Assembly (NCBI GenBank): GCA_028877195.1
Contig: JAPPIL010000130.1
Coordinates: 1-14,122, forward strand
Origin: Pseudomonadota bacterium
GTDB lineage: Bacteria; Bdellovibrionota_B; Oligoflexia; Oligoflexales; JAPPIL01
Length of the DNA stretch: 14,122 nucleotides
Reading direction: 5' to 3'
This document shows, piece after piece, positions 1-8,488 of the stretch. The position numbers and the translations under genes were made by a program. Each line of letters starts with the position of its first letter. The stretch's first letter is position 1. The notes below the pieces were generated by a model, which was given only the letters and a program-made list of their open reading frames with translations, was not told the DNA's origin and searched no databases.

Positions 1-15
1 AAAAATAGGCATTAC

Positions 16-30
16 TTATGCAACAAAGCC
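16..30. repeat. IS-end-like 15-nt motif, left copy
   Basis: The 15 bases ending at position 30 recur exactly at 14108-14122. Read on the minus strand they begin GGCTTTGTTGCATAA, which resembles the terminal inverted repeats of IS5/IS903-group insertion sequences. If this is an IS end, the element would extend leftwards out of the window and stop at 30, just beyond the end of ubiX. No transposase sequence is visible, so the assignment rests on motif resemblance only. Confidence 0.35.
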
Positions 31-58
31 GCAACACCTAGCAGTTGTCCGAACTTCC

Positions 59-658
59 TCAAACCATGCGACTATTCCAACGTTTAGTAAGATTGTGCTC
101 AAGCTCAAGACAATCAAGCACCCGACTAACAACAAACTCAACCGCATCGTTCAAGGTGCGAGCCTTATGATAAAATGCAGGGCAGGCGGGAACGATATGT
201 GCCCCTGCTTGGGCAAGACGCAGCATATTTTCCAGATGCAACACACTCAAAGGTGTCTCACGCGGCACGATGATCAAACGTTTTTTTTGTTTCAACATTA
301 CATCAGCGACCCGTTCAAGCAAATTGGTTGACGCACCATAACTGACCCTGCTCAATGTCCCCATTGAACAAGGGATAACTACCATATCGCTCGGCGCATT
401 TGAACCACTCGCAAATGGCGCAAAGAAGTCGTCATTAGCAAACAGTCTAATCTTATCAGTGCCACGTTCCATAACCCGCTTCAGCAACGAGTTGGACAGT
501 TCATGCGTAATCACCTGTTTGCCACTCGCAGTGATGACCAAATAAACTCGTGGCAAAAACGTCAGCAAGTACTCTAGCAAACGCTCGGCATAGATAGAAC
601 CAGACGCACCAGTAATAGCGATAAAAACTTTACGACTGTTGTTCTTTGTCGCAGACAT
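59..658 (-). CDS. ubiX: Flavin prenyltransferase UbiX
   Basis: This 199-residue protein matches the UbiX/Pad1 flavoprotein family in length and motifs. It has an N-terminal nucleotide-binding loop (AITGASGSIYAERLLEYL, about residues 13-30), a central VVIPCSMGTLSRVSYGAS block, the RVADVMLKQKKRLIIVPRETPLS segment that contributes to FMN and phosphate binding, and PACPAFYHKARTLNDAVEFVVSRVLD near the C-terminus. The family prenylates FMN with dimethylallyl phosphate to make prenyl-FMN, the cofactor of UbiD-type decarboxylases used in ubiquinone (or futalosine-pathway menaquinone) synthesis. The enzyme is cytoplasmic. It is the last gene of a minus-strand operon, 32 nt after the UbiA-family gene, which fits a joint role in quinone synthesis. 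No clear Shine-Dalgarno sequence precedes the ATG, so translation may depend on coupling. No ubiD is in the window. Confidence 0.93.
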   Translation of the reverse strand: MSATKNNSRKVFIAITGASGSIYAERLLEYLLTFLPRVYLVITASGKQVITHELSNSLLKRVMERGTDKIRLFANDDFFAPFASGSNAPSDMVVIPCSMGTLSRVSYGASTNLLERVADVMLKQKKRLIIVPRETPLSVLHLENMLRLAQAGAHIVPACPAFYHKARTLNDAVEFVVSRVLDCLELEHNLTKRWNSRMV

Positions 659-690
659 TGTGGTTTATTCTTGCCAGTGGTTCATAATAC

Positions 691-1572
691 TCACGCTTGT
701 AATAAAACATCTAAACTAACAAACACTAAAAACAATAAACTCATTAGGGCATTAGCATGAAAAAAAATGCGATTAACCCGCATGTTTGATAACGCTTGCT
801 TGCGCACGAAGTAACGCAACATCAGATGTTCTGCTAATAGAATACCAGCACAGATAGACACCCCTAACCAATAAGACCAACCCCCAGCACTGATAACCCC
901 AACGATACTAAACCCAACTATCGTCAACAAAAAACATAACCGACTGCACCAAATTGCGGTTGCCGCTCCAAAACAGGCAGGAATACTAAAAAGTCGTTTG
1001 CGGCGGTCATAACCCTCATCTTGTAAGGAGTAGATAATATCAAAGCCTGCCACCCAGCTAGCGACACTCGCACCGAGCACCGCTGCCGTCAAGTTGACAG
1101 GCATACCGCAAGCCACCATCACCGCCAGTGGCGTTAATCCTAGACATACACCTAAATACCAGTGGCACAAAAAAGTATAGCGCTTGGTCAACGGGTACAC
1201 GCCAAGAATTAGCAACAGTGGCACGCTACAGTAAAAAGCGAGACGACTGAGGTTAGCACTTAAAACGATAAACAGGGCAGCGAAAGCTAATGACCAGCAC
1301 AATGCAGCCAAGCGAGATAATCTTCCCTGTGGAATCATGCGGTTAGCGGTGCGTTGCTGCTCACTGTCGTAAGTTGCGTCCAAGACCCGATTCATCCCCA
1401 TCGCAAAGCTACGTGCGGCAACCAAACAGCCGATAATCAGCAAAACTGCGAGCCAACTGATCGCATGTTCACCGTTCCAAACGATAACCATCATCGCTAT
1501 CGCAAACGGCATCGCAAATAGACTATGAGCGATTTTGATGTCTTGAAGAAATAACTTTAAACTACCGAACAT
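691..1572 (-). CDS. UbiA-family polyprenyltransferase (UbiA-other / MqnP-like)
   Basis: This 293-residue integral membrane protein carries both Asp-rich motifs of the UbiA superfamily. The first is N61-x3-D65-x3-D69 (MNRVLDATYD), followed by the RTANRMIPQGRLS stretch; the second is D185-x3-D189 (LQDEGYDRRKR). These bind the Mg-diphosphate of the polyprenyl donor. Around nine hydrophobic segments fit the family. The residues between the motifs (KRYTFLCHWYLGVCLGLTPLA) look more like the 'UbiA-other' and MqnP branch than E. coli UbiA, as I recall those families. The substrate could therefore be 4-hydroxybenzoate (ubiquinone) or a futalosine-pathway naphthoate (menaquinone), and I give no symbol. 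The gene starts inside the last 16 bases of the desaturase gene, implying translational coupling, and is followed by ubiX. Confidence 0.85.
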   Translation of the reverse strand: MFGSLKLFLQDIKIAHSLFAMPFAIAMMVIVWNGEHAISWLAVLLIIGCLVAARSFAMGMNRVLDATYDSEQQRTANRMIPQGRLSRLAALCWSLAFAALFIVLSANLSRLAFYCSVPLLLILGVYPLTKRYTFLCHWYLGVCLGLTPLAVMVACGMPVNLTAAVLGASVASWVAGFDIIYSLQDEGYDRRKRLFSIPACFGAATAIWCSRLCFLLTIVGFSIVGVISAGGWSYWLGVSICAGILLAEHLMLRYFVRKQALSNMRVNRIFFHANALMSLLFLVFVSLDVLLQA

Positions 1573-2681
1573 TTAGCGACTATTAGATACTTGCTCCATT
1601 GCTTACAGCACTTGTCAAACTCAATCTTTGCCACCTGCAGGTCAGCTTTGAGTTTTAGGAGCTGGTAGCGTGAGCGGATGGTCTTCTTGAGAGCTTGATA
1701 CTCATTGCTCAATGCTTTCAAGTGCGAATGTGCCTGTTCCGCCTTACTGCGGAGGGTATCAAGCTTCTTGCTGATAAGCGGGTCTTTAAAGGCGATGCTT
1801 GACTGTTTCAGAGCAAGCTTTGCCATGACTATCTGTGAGTGTGGAACACGGCGCAAATCACTTGTCTGACGTAGCAGTGCCATGAAACTAATCAGCCACT
1901 TTGTCGGATCATAGTGATACCAACGTGTGCCATTGCGGTAATCGTATTGAAAACGATGATGAAAGTTATGATAACCCTCGCCATTGGTCAAAAAAGCGAT
2001 GAATGGATTATCCCTTGCGGTGCACTCCTCGCTATAAGGACGACTACCCCACATGTGGCAGATAGAGTTGACAAAGAAGGTGCAATGATGAACGAAGACA
2101 ATTCGCACCACCCCACCGAAAATCAAACCAGCAAGGATATTCACCAGCCAATGCTGTTGACCAATAATGAGGGCGATCAGGGCAGGAAAAATAAATCCCG
2201 AAAATATCGCCAACGGCAGAAAGTAGCGCCTTTGCCACATAATCCAGCGATCCTTGAGCAGGTCAGGCACAACCGAAAAATCACGTTCACAACGATGGAA
2301 AAGCCAACTGATGTGAGCATGCATGAAACCCTGCTTGATATTGTATGGATCACGCGGGGTATCAACAAAACGATGATGCATGCGATGATCTGCCACCCAC
2401 TCTAATGCAGACGACTGGAACGTGCCACCACCAAAGAATAAGAATAAGTTCTTTAGCCAACCATTTGCCTTGTAGGAACGATGCGACAGCAGACGATGAT
2501 AGCCTGCCGTTATGCTCACGCTGGAAAGAAACGAGAAGCCCACAAACAATAGCACCAAGTCCCACGTCAGTGGATAATAGAGCAGGTAAACTATCGGTGC
2601 GACGATGGCAACGACAGGGGTGATAAGCAAGAACAAAGTAACGGGCAGATCAAGGCTCTTATTTGTAGTTGTGTTATTCAT
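1557..2681 (-). CDS. Acyl-CoA/fatty acid delta-9 desaturase
   Basis: This is a membrane di-iron fatty acid desaturase. In the 374-residue product started at 2681, all three histidine boxes are present: HRLLSH (62-67), HRMHH (99-103) and HNFHH (238-242). The conserved EWVADHR, TPRDPYNIKQGF and YRNGTRWYHYDPTKW contexts are also there. Hydrophobic segments lie before box one and between boxes two and three. The family introduces a cis double bond into saturated acyl chains, controlling membrane fluidity. A charged, helical tail of about 90 residues follows the last box and is probably coiled coil. I chose ATG 2681 because AGGAAA lies just upstream; an in-frame GTG at 2702 would add seven residues. 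It is the first gene of the operon, overlapping the next by 16 nt. Its role beside quinone genes is unclear, except that both concern membrane lipids. Confidence 0.92.
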   Translation of the reverse strand: MNNTTTNKSLDLPVTLFLLITPVVAIVAPIVYLLYYPLTWDLVLLFVGFSFLSSVSITAGYHRLLSHRSYKANGWLKNLFLFFGGGTFQSSALEWVADHRMHHRFVDTPRDPYNIKQGFMHAHISWLFHRCERDFSVVPDLLKDRWIMWQRRYFLPLAIFSGFIFPALIALIIGQQHWLVNILAGLIFGGVVRIVFVHHCTFFVNSICHMWGSRPYSEECTARDNPFIAFLTNGEGYHNFHHRFQYDYRNGTRWYHYDPTKWLISFMALLRQTSDLRRVPHSQIVMAKLALKQSSIAFKDPLISKKLDTLRSKAEQAHSHLKALSNEYQALKKTIRSRYQLLKLKADLQVAKIEFDKCCKQWSKYLIVAKCSVV

Positions 2682-2815
2682 GTTTCCTATGGTGTGCTTC
2701 ACTACGAATCCAAATACACATTACCATAGAGGTATTGGGCGAAGGAAGGTAAAATATAGGGAAAATGGCGAGGACAGTTTTGATGTCTTCCACTACTTTA
2801 AGGAGAGTCGCAAGC
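2682..2815. promoter_or_regulatory. Divergent intergenic region, desaturase / pitrilysin
   Basis: The gap between the desaturase operon (leftward) and the M16 protease gene (rightward) must hold both 5' regions, since the genes diverge. It includes an AT-rich stretch around 2750-2765. I could not pick a convincing -35/-10 pair on either strand. Alternative starts of both genes (GTG 2702 minus, ATG 2765 plus) fall inside it. Confidence 0.4.
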
Positions 2816-5641
2816 GTGCTGAATTTAAATTATCTCAAACATTTGGTAGTATTGTCTTTGCTTTGCAATGTTTCGTGCGTATCGCTGTGGCAAGGCATTC
2901 GGGGGACTTTGATGTCAAAAGAATTCAAAGATGATCGCGAGTATAAGGTCATTGAGTTAGCAAACGGTTTACAAGTTCTGCTGATGCATGACCCGACCGC
3001 CAAAAAATCCGCCGCATCGATGGATGTTCATGTCGGTGCACTAGCCGATCCCGTTGCACATCAAGGGTTAGCGCACTTCCTTGAGCACATGTTGTTTCTT
3101 GGCACGCAAAAATATCCAACCGTCGGTGAATACAACAAGGTCATCAGCAAATATCGCGGCAGCGACAATGCTTACACGAGTTCAGAGCATACTAATTACT
3201 TCTTTGAACTTACCCATGCTGGCTTTGAGGAGGTGCTTGATCGCTTTGGGCAGTTCTTTATCGCACCGCTATTTTCACAAGAGTATGTCGAAAGAGAAAT
3301 GAATGCGGTTAACTCCGAACATCAACGCAACATTAAGAACGACCGTCGTCGTATCTACAGACTTGCTGGCTTAACCAGTCGCGACGGGCATGAGCGGCAG
3401 AAGTTTTCGACAGGCTCGCTAACAACGCTGAAGAACGTAACCAACAAGGTGTTGGTGGATTTTTATCAACGCCACTATTCAGCTAATGTCATGAAACTAG
3501 CACTGCTATCACCCTTGACTCTAGCGGCACAGGAGAAACTGGTTAGAGAGATATTTGCGCCGATCAAAAACAAAAACATTGCCAAGCCTACGTATAGCCC
3601 AGAAATTTACGCGGATGCGAGTTTACCGCAGCGCATCAATGTTGTGCCAATTGCTGACCTTAAGGAATTGCGCCTAACCTTTGCCGTGCCTAGCACTTAC
3701 GACTATTGGCGCACAAAACCGACATACATCCTATCTTCGCTGATTGGCGATGAGGGTGAGGGGTCGCTATTGAAATTTCTCAAAGACAAAGGCTTGGCAT
3801 TAGGCTTGTCTAGCGGCACATACAGCATGAGTTATGCTGGCGAGTTTATCGTCAACATGCAACTAACACAACAGGGCTTGGATAATATCAGCGAGGTGGT
3901 GCAACACTTCTTCTCTTACGTAGCGATGTTGAAGAATAAAGGATTAGAACGCTACTACTTTGATGAACAGCAACGTCTTGCCGAGATTGCTTACGAGTTT
4001 CGTGATCCGATGGAGGGTTCAGATGCGGTCGTTTGGCATGCGGAGTCTATGCACCGACATCCACCGCTTGACGCGCTCAAGAATGAAATGTTGATTCCAT
4101 CCTATTCGCAGGAGGATTTCAATACGTTCTTGAGCAAGGTTACCCCCAGCAAAGTAAAAATGTATGTCATCGCCAAAGGTCTTAAGACCGATAAAAAAGA
4201 ACAGCACTATGGCATCGACTATAGCGTTGAGACTGTGCCATTACAGGAGTATCGGCAATGGGAGCAGGCCAATCTCAACCCAAACCTCGCATTCCCGCCG
4301 CCTAATAAGTTTATCCCCAAGCAGTTGAAAGTGTTAGCCGATGACCCGACTGCTGCACCTTATCAGCTGTTGGCAAACCATCAGGGCGTGTTCTGGTTTC
4401 AGCAGGACACCGAATTTTTACAACCTAAAGCGAAAATAGACTTGGATTTATTGTTGAACAAGGTCAACAGTTCACCACGCCAAAAGCTCATCTCACTCCT
4501 TTATTTGCGTGCGTTACGGGAGAGCATCAATGCTTGGACATATCCTGCCGCTACTGCGGGCATGCATCTGGAACTTGATCGTTTCAATGGTGGCATCGCA
4601 TTGACGGTGAGTGGTTATGCCGAAAAAATCCCTGCCTTCATGCTGGAGTTAGCGACAAAGCTAAAGCACATTACCATCAGTGCGGACATGTTTGCTGACT
4701 TGCGCAACAAGCTCAAGCGTGATCTTGAGAACTTGGCTTTTGAGGATGCCTATGCTCAAACGCTTCACAAGAGCAGTATGCTACTCAACCCAATTGAAAT
4801 AGATTATCCGCTCTACAAGGATATGGTCGCAAGCATTAAGTTGAGCGATGTCTTGAACTATGCTGCATCCCTCTACACTAATGTGGCATTCAAAGGTGTC
4901 GGTTATGGCAATCTTGCACGCAACGAATTGAAAGCAACCCTGCTACAATTCTTCAAAACTTTGGGCGGCAAGACATTGCCAGTCGCTGAACGTTACGAGC
5001 GTGAACTACTAAAACTTGATCAGAGCTACAACTACGCTTTTGCGACTGAAGGCAATAACCATGCCCTCACCCGTATCGTGCCGATGGGGTCATCTAGTGC
5101 AGCGCTTGATGCGCAGATAAGGTTCATCGATGCACATGTGGCAGCCAATTTTTTCAACCGTTTACGCACGGAACAGCAGCTCGGTTATGTCGTTCACATG
5201 GGCAGATTCCATAACCCCAAAGCATTTGGCATGCGAATGATCGTGCAGTCAAGCGACTATCTGCCAGCAGAGATTAACAAGCGTATCGATGCGTTCCTTG
5301 CTACAAAGTTGTTTGCAGACTTTGATATGGACAAGCTCAACTCTTACCGCAGTTCAATCCTGCAGAAGTTGCGTGAGGAAGAAAAGTCCATCTACGAGCG
5401 GCAGGCACGCATGTATGACGAGTTGATATTTCATAAGGCTGACTTTGCTTACCGCACCAAGTTGATCAAGGCTGTTGAGGAAGTGAAGGTTAGGGACGTG
5501 CTAGTCGCATGGAAGAAGCTTCAAGAAGCACATACCTTGACGGTTACCGCCTTTGCTAAAGGCACACAAGTCGCATGGTTGCAGGGTGATAAACGTATCA
5601 GTGATGTCAAGCGCTTCAGAGAGAAGTTGAACAGGTATTAG
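2816..5641 (+). CDS. ptrA: Pitrilysin (protease III), M16 family zinc protease
   Basis: This is a full-length insulinase-family metalloprotease of 941 residues, close to the 962 of E. coli protease III. The inverted zinc motif HFLEH sits at residues 87-91 from this start (His87, catalytic Glu90, His91). The third ligand, Glu168 in VNSEHQRN, lies exactly 76 residues after the second His, as the family's HxxEH-X76-E signature requires. The substrate-site signature RLRTEQQLGYVVH is in the C-terminal half, as expected for a two-half clamshell enzyme that degrades small peptides. GTG 2816 is preferred because AAGGAGA precedes it by 9 nt and it opens directly on a signal peptide (LKHLVVLSLLCNVSC) that may end in a lipobox-like VSC. 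ATG 2765 would add 17 residues; ATG 2912 would give a protein without signal peptide. Expected location is the periplasm. Confidence 0.93.
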   Translation: MLNLNYLKHLVVLSLLCNVSCVSLWQGIRGTLMSKEFKDDREYKVIELANGLQVLLMHDPTAKKSAASMDVHVGALADPVAHQGLAHFLEHMLFLGTQKYPTVGEYNKVISKYRGSDNAYTSSEHTNYFFELTHAGFEEVLDRFGQFFIAPLFSQEYVEREMNAVNSEHQRNIKNDRRRIYRLAGLTSRDGHERQKFSTGSLTTLKNVTNKVLVDFYQRHYSANVMKLALLSPLTLAAQEKLVREIFAPIKNKNIAKPTYSPEIYADASLPQRINVVPIADLKELRLTFAVPSTYDYWRTKPTYILSSLIGDEGEGSLLKFLKDKGLALGLSSGTYSMSYAGEFIVNMQLTQQGLDNISEVVQHFFSYVAMLKNKGLERYYFDEQQRLAEIAYEFRDPMEGSDAVVWHAESMHRHPPLDALKNEMLIPSYSQEDFNTFLSKVTPSKVKMYVIAKGLKTDKKEQHYGIDYSVETVPLQEYRQWEQANLNPNLAFPPPNKFIPKQLKVLADDPTAAPYQLLANHQGVFWFQQDTEFLQPKAKIDLDLLLNKVNSSPRQKLISLLYLRALRESINAWTYPAATAGMHLELDRFNGGIALTVSGYAEKIPAFMLELATKLKHITISADMFADLRNKLKRDLENLAFEDAYAQTLHKSSMLLNPIEIDYPLYKDMVASIKLSDVLNYAASLYTNVAFKGVGYGNLARNELKATLLQFFKTLGGKTLPVAERYERELLKLDQSYNYAFATEGNNHALTRIVPMGSSSAALDAQIRFIDAHVAANFFNRLRTEQQLGYVVHMGRFHNPKAFGMRMIVQSSDYLPAEINKRIDAFLATKLFADFDMDKLNSYRSSILQKLREEEKSIYERQARMYDELIFHKADFAYRTKLIKAVEEVKVRDVLVAWKKLQEAHTLTVTAFAKGTQVAWLQGDKRISDVKRFREKLNRY

Positions 5642-5727
5642 GTCGTGTTGCGACTCTGTTGGGAAGCCTTCTCGTATAAGAAAGAGAGATGTAGATTTAT
5701 CTTGTCGCTTCTGACACAATTCAACCC

Positions 5728-7548
5728 ATGTGTGGTATCTTCGGCTATGTTGGCAATAGTCCTTGTCTAGAGATAATAGACAATGGTTTGCACAAGTTAG
5801 AGTATCGTGGCTATGACTCTGCTGGGATAATGGTCTTTGACCGTGAAATACAAGTGGCAAAGACTATCGGCACAGTCGCTGACCTTGATAGCAGTTCCCT
5901 ATCTAAACAAGCAACTGTTGGCATCGGTCATACTCGCTGGGCAAGTCATGGTCGCCCAACGCTGGCAAACGCTCACCCCCACGTTAATGCTGATATCGCG
6001 ATTGTTCATAACGGCATCATTGACAATCACATGCAGTTGCGCCGTGAGCTTGAAGGGGTTGAATTCAAATCAGATACCGACACAGAGGTGGTGTTACACC
6101 TTTTGGGGCGTGCGATTCAGACGGGTTTGTCGCCGTTTGCAGCCTTTCGCAAAGTCTGCTCCCGCCTAGAGGGAATGTTTGCTTTGGCGGTGTTCTTCCG
6201 CACTGATGCTGAGCGTTTGTTTTTAGTTCGGCATGGTTTATCGTTAGCATTGGGCGAAGCAAAAGACGCAACGCTGTTTGCTTCTGATCCTGTCGCCTTC
6301 AGCTCCTACTCGGATTCTTTCAGGTATCTTGAAGACAACCATGTTGCGGTGTTGTCAGGGCAAGGAGCGCAGTTCTACACTTTAGATGGCGATCTTGCTG
6401 AAGCACCTGCCGCGGTTAAGTTAAGAACAACCACAGCTAGCGATGACAAGGGTAGCTATGCCCACTACATGCTTAAGGAAATTCACCAACAGGGGCATAT
6501 CCTCGCCAATACCGTATATCGGTTGTTTGATTTCTCCAACCTTTGTCCACGCTATGATTTGCTTGGCGTTGATCGGCTTGATTGTCAACGTATCAAACGT
6601 ATCAAAGTCGTTGGCTGTGGCACATCGTATCACACGGCATTGCTGACCCCTTACTTTGTCGAAGACTATCTGCAAATAGAGGCAAGCGCAGAAGTGGCAC
6701 ATGAATTACGCTACCGCAAGGCATTGCTTGATGAGCATACCCTGATGATTGCCATCTCACAGAGTGGCGAGACTGCTGACACCATCACTTGTGTGCAACA
6801 CGCAAAAGATAGAGGTTGTCAAACGCTAGTGATTTGCAACAGCAGTTATTCAACATTAGCAAACATGTGCGATGTGTTCATAGATTTGCAGTGTGGTCGT
6901 GAGGTGAGTGTTGCTTCTACCAAAACATTTACGGCTTCAGTGTTGGTATACTATCTTCTCATCGCCGCCTTACGGCATCGGTTAGGGTTTGAAATGCCAT
7001 CGGAGTTGCATAACTTGCGTAAATTGCCGCTGTTGATCGACTACATCCTTGCTAACGCTGAAGCAAATGATGATCAGCTTACCCAAGTGGCAAAACATTA
7101 CCGCACAGCAACAAACTTCTTGTTCTTGGGGCGCGGCCCTAGCTACCCTGTAGCGTTGGAGGCCGCATTAAAGCTCAAGGAAATTTCTTATGTCCATGCG
7201 GAAGGCGGTGCAGGTGGCGAACTTAAACACGGCACCCTAGCTCTGATCGACAAGCATCTGCCAGTGTTGGTGCTGATTCCAGATGATAGTTATTTCAGCA
7301 AATCAATCAACTGCGCAGGCGAAGTGAAGGCAAGGGAAGGGCAGGTAATAGCACTCGGTTCAGCACAAAGCCATGAGATTGCGGCCGTCAGCGATTATAT
7401 TATCCCCTGCCCAACGATTAACCATCCAATTTTACAAACTATCGTTGCTGCCGTGTCATTACAGCTCTTTGCTTACCATATCGCCGTCGCTAAAGGCAGG
7501 AACATCGACCAGCCTCGGCATCTCGCCAAATCCGTAACGGTAGAGTAG
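5728..7548 (+). CDS. glmS: Glutamine-fructose-6-phosphate aminotransferase (isomerizing)
   Basis: GlmS makes glucosamine-6-phosphate from fructose-6-phosphate and glutamine, the first step to UDP-GlcNAc for peptidoglycan and LPS. The 606 residues match the usual length of about 609. The glutaminase half has the N-terminal nucleophile Cys2 (MCGIFGYVG), EYRGYDSAG, HTRWASHG (69-76), HNGIIDNH (94-101) and SDTDTE (115-120). Two SIS sugar-isomerase domains follow, with VVGCGTSYHTA, ISQSGETADT, VASTKTFTAS and LKLKEISYVHAEGG; the C-terminus DQPRHLAKSVTVE is canonical. The usual AYAAGELKHGPLA here reads GGAGGELKHGTLA, a mild divergence near the active site. No Shine-Dalgarno sequence is evident before the ATG (CAATTCAACCC precedes it). 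The gene follows the protease by 86 nt and ends 4 nt from a convergent gene. Confidence 0.97.
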   Translation: MCGIFGYVGNSPCLEIIDNGLHKLEYRGYDSAGIMVFDREIQVAKTIGTVADLDSSSLSKQATVGIGHTRWASHGRPTLANAHPHVNADIAIVHNGIIDNHMQLRRELEGVEFKSDTDTEVVLHLLGRAIQTGLSPFAAFRKVCSRLEGMFALAVFFRTDAERLFLVRHGLSLALGEAKDATLFASDPVAFSSYSDSFRYLEDNHVAVLSGQGAQFYTLDGDLAEAPAAVKLRTTTASDDKGSYAHYMLKEIHQQGHILANTVYRLFDFSNLCPRYDLLGVDRLDCQRIKRIKVVGCGTSYHTALLTPYFVEDYLQIEASAEVAHELRYRKALLDEHTLMIAISQSGETADTITCVQHAKDRGCQTLVICNSSYSTLANMCDVFIDLQCGREVSVASTKTFTASVLVYYLLIAALRHRLGFEMPSELHNLRKLPLLIDYILANAEANDDQLTQVAKHYRTATNFLFLGRGPSYPVALEAALKLKEISYVHAEGGAGGELKHGTLALIDKHLPVLVLIPDDSYFSKSINCAGEVKAREGQVIALGSAQSHEIAAVSDYIIPCPTINHPILQTIVAAVSLQLFAYHIAVAKGRNIDQPRHLAKSVTVE

Positions 7549-7552
7549 TCTT

Positions 7553-8488
7553 CTAATACAAAACAAAAACGTTATCTTTGCCTTCCTGCGAACTGTCGGA
7601 GCAGACAATAAACGTGCCGTCAGCATTTACGAGTAGCGCTTCAGGGGCGATAACCTCGTCTGGAATGCGCCACTGTCGCTCAACTATCAGCTTATCATAG
7701 TCCTTGCTTAATGCTTTAAACTTGTAGATAGAGTGGCAAGTTTGACTGATGCCATACAAACCACTACCGTGCGGGTCAGGGGCAAGGTCGCTTAAATCAC
7801 AACGCTTGTCTTCAGATGTGAGTAGCCATGTGTGCGTCGCCTGCATTTCCTTGCGAATAATGCCAGTGTGGTGCGTTTGTTTAGCGACGGTAAACTCCAT
7901 AATCGCAGTCGGTGATTTTTCTTTGGCGATCAGCACCCTGTCAGCATCGATTAACAATCCCTCGCCAAGTGAGTTGTCGTTCTCTTGTGCGTCCTTGTCG
8001 TGGCGATAATCAACCAGAATATGCTCCTTGGTAGCCGTCATCTGTAAGTCAAAGACAAGTACCGAGCCGCTGTTTTCCTGTAGAATAGCGATGCCATTGT
8101 CATCAACATAGATTCCCTCCCACTGCGTTGCCAAAGCCTTTAGCATGTTGTCGCAACTGCGATTCTGGGCGGCAAGGCAAAGAGAAAATCGTTGCTGCAA
8201 GAGAGGTGAGAAGTCTATCTGTTCCAAAACTTCCATCGTCGCATAATCAACGACCGCAAGCTCTGGGCGTTTATCGCCAACGAGATAAAGCTTATCGCCA
8301 AACCGTGCGATGCCTGACAACTCCAGCAACGGTATTTGATGCCGAGCTTGAATCTGTAGCCACGTGCCACCTGTTGGGGTAAACTTCGTCCCACTATGAC
8401 GCAAGACACTCAACACAAAGATAAACCCTAACCCGATAACAATCGCTAACATACGGATGAATATTTTTTTAGGACGAGGTGTTGCCAA
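7553..8488 (-). CDS. Membrane-anchored SdiA-regulated / phytase-like beta-propeller protein
   Basis: The 311-residue product has a basic N-terminus, one hydrophobic segment (about residues 13-29, MLAIVIGLGFIFVLSVL) and then a large soluble domain, so it is probably anchored in the inner membrane and faces the periplasm. The soluble part has the pattern of SdiA-regulated and esterase-like phytase families: ELSGIARFGDKLYLVGDKRPELAVVDY, ENSGSVLVFDL, NSLGEGLLIDADRVLIAKEKSP, and the final PEALLVNADGTFIVCSDSS. These look like propeller blades with Asp/Glu-rich turns that could bind calcium. The start is a TTG directly abutting the stop of the DUF4956 gene (TAA then TTG), so translation is probably coupled; ATG 8452 is an alternative keeping the membrane segment. 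Activity is unknown. Being last in an operon with a putative polyphosphate polymerase hints at phosphate chemistry. Confidence 0.65.
   Translation of the reverse strand: MATPRPKKIFIRMLAIVIGLGFIFVLSVLRHSGTKFTPTGGTWLQIQARHQIPLLELSGIARFGDKLYLVGDKRPELAVVDYATMEVLEQIDFSPLLQQRFSLCLAAQNRSCDNMLKALATQWEGIYVDDNGIAILQENSGSVLVFDLQMTATKEHILVDYRHDKDAQENDNSLGEGLLIDADRVLIAKEKSPTAIMEFTVAKQTHHTGIIRKEMQATHTWLLTSEDKRCDLSDLAPDPHGSGLYGISQTCHSIYKFKALSKDYDKLIVERQWRIPDEVIAPEALLVNADGTFIVCSDSSQEGKDNVFVLY

Noticed and set aside
282..289. Poly-T run as a phase-variable tract in ubiX
   Set aside because: It is only 8 nt, encodes lysines in a conserved basic segment, and lies in a housekeeping gene with an intact frame.
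1914..2405. 163-residue plus-strand open frame inside the desaturase gene
   Set aside because: It lies wholly antisense to a gene with all three histidine boxes and has no recognisable domain.
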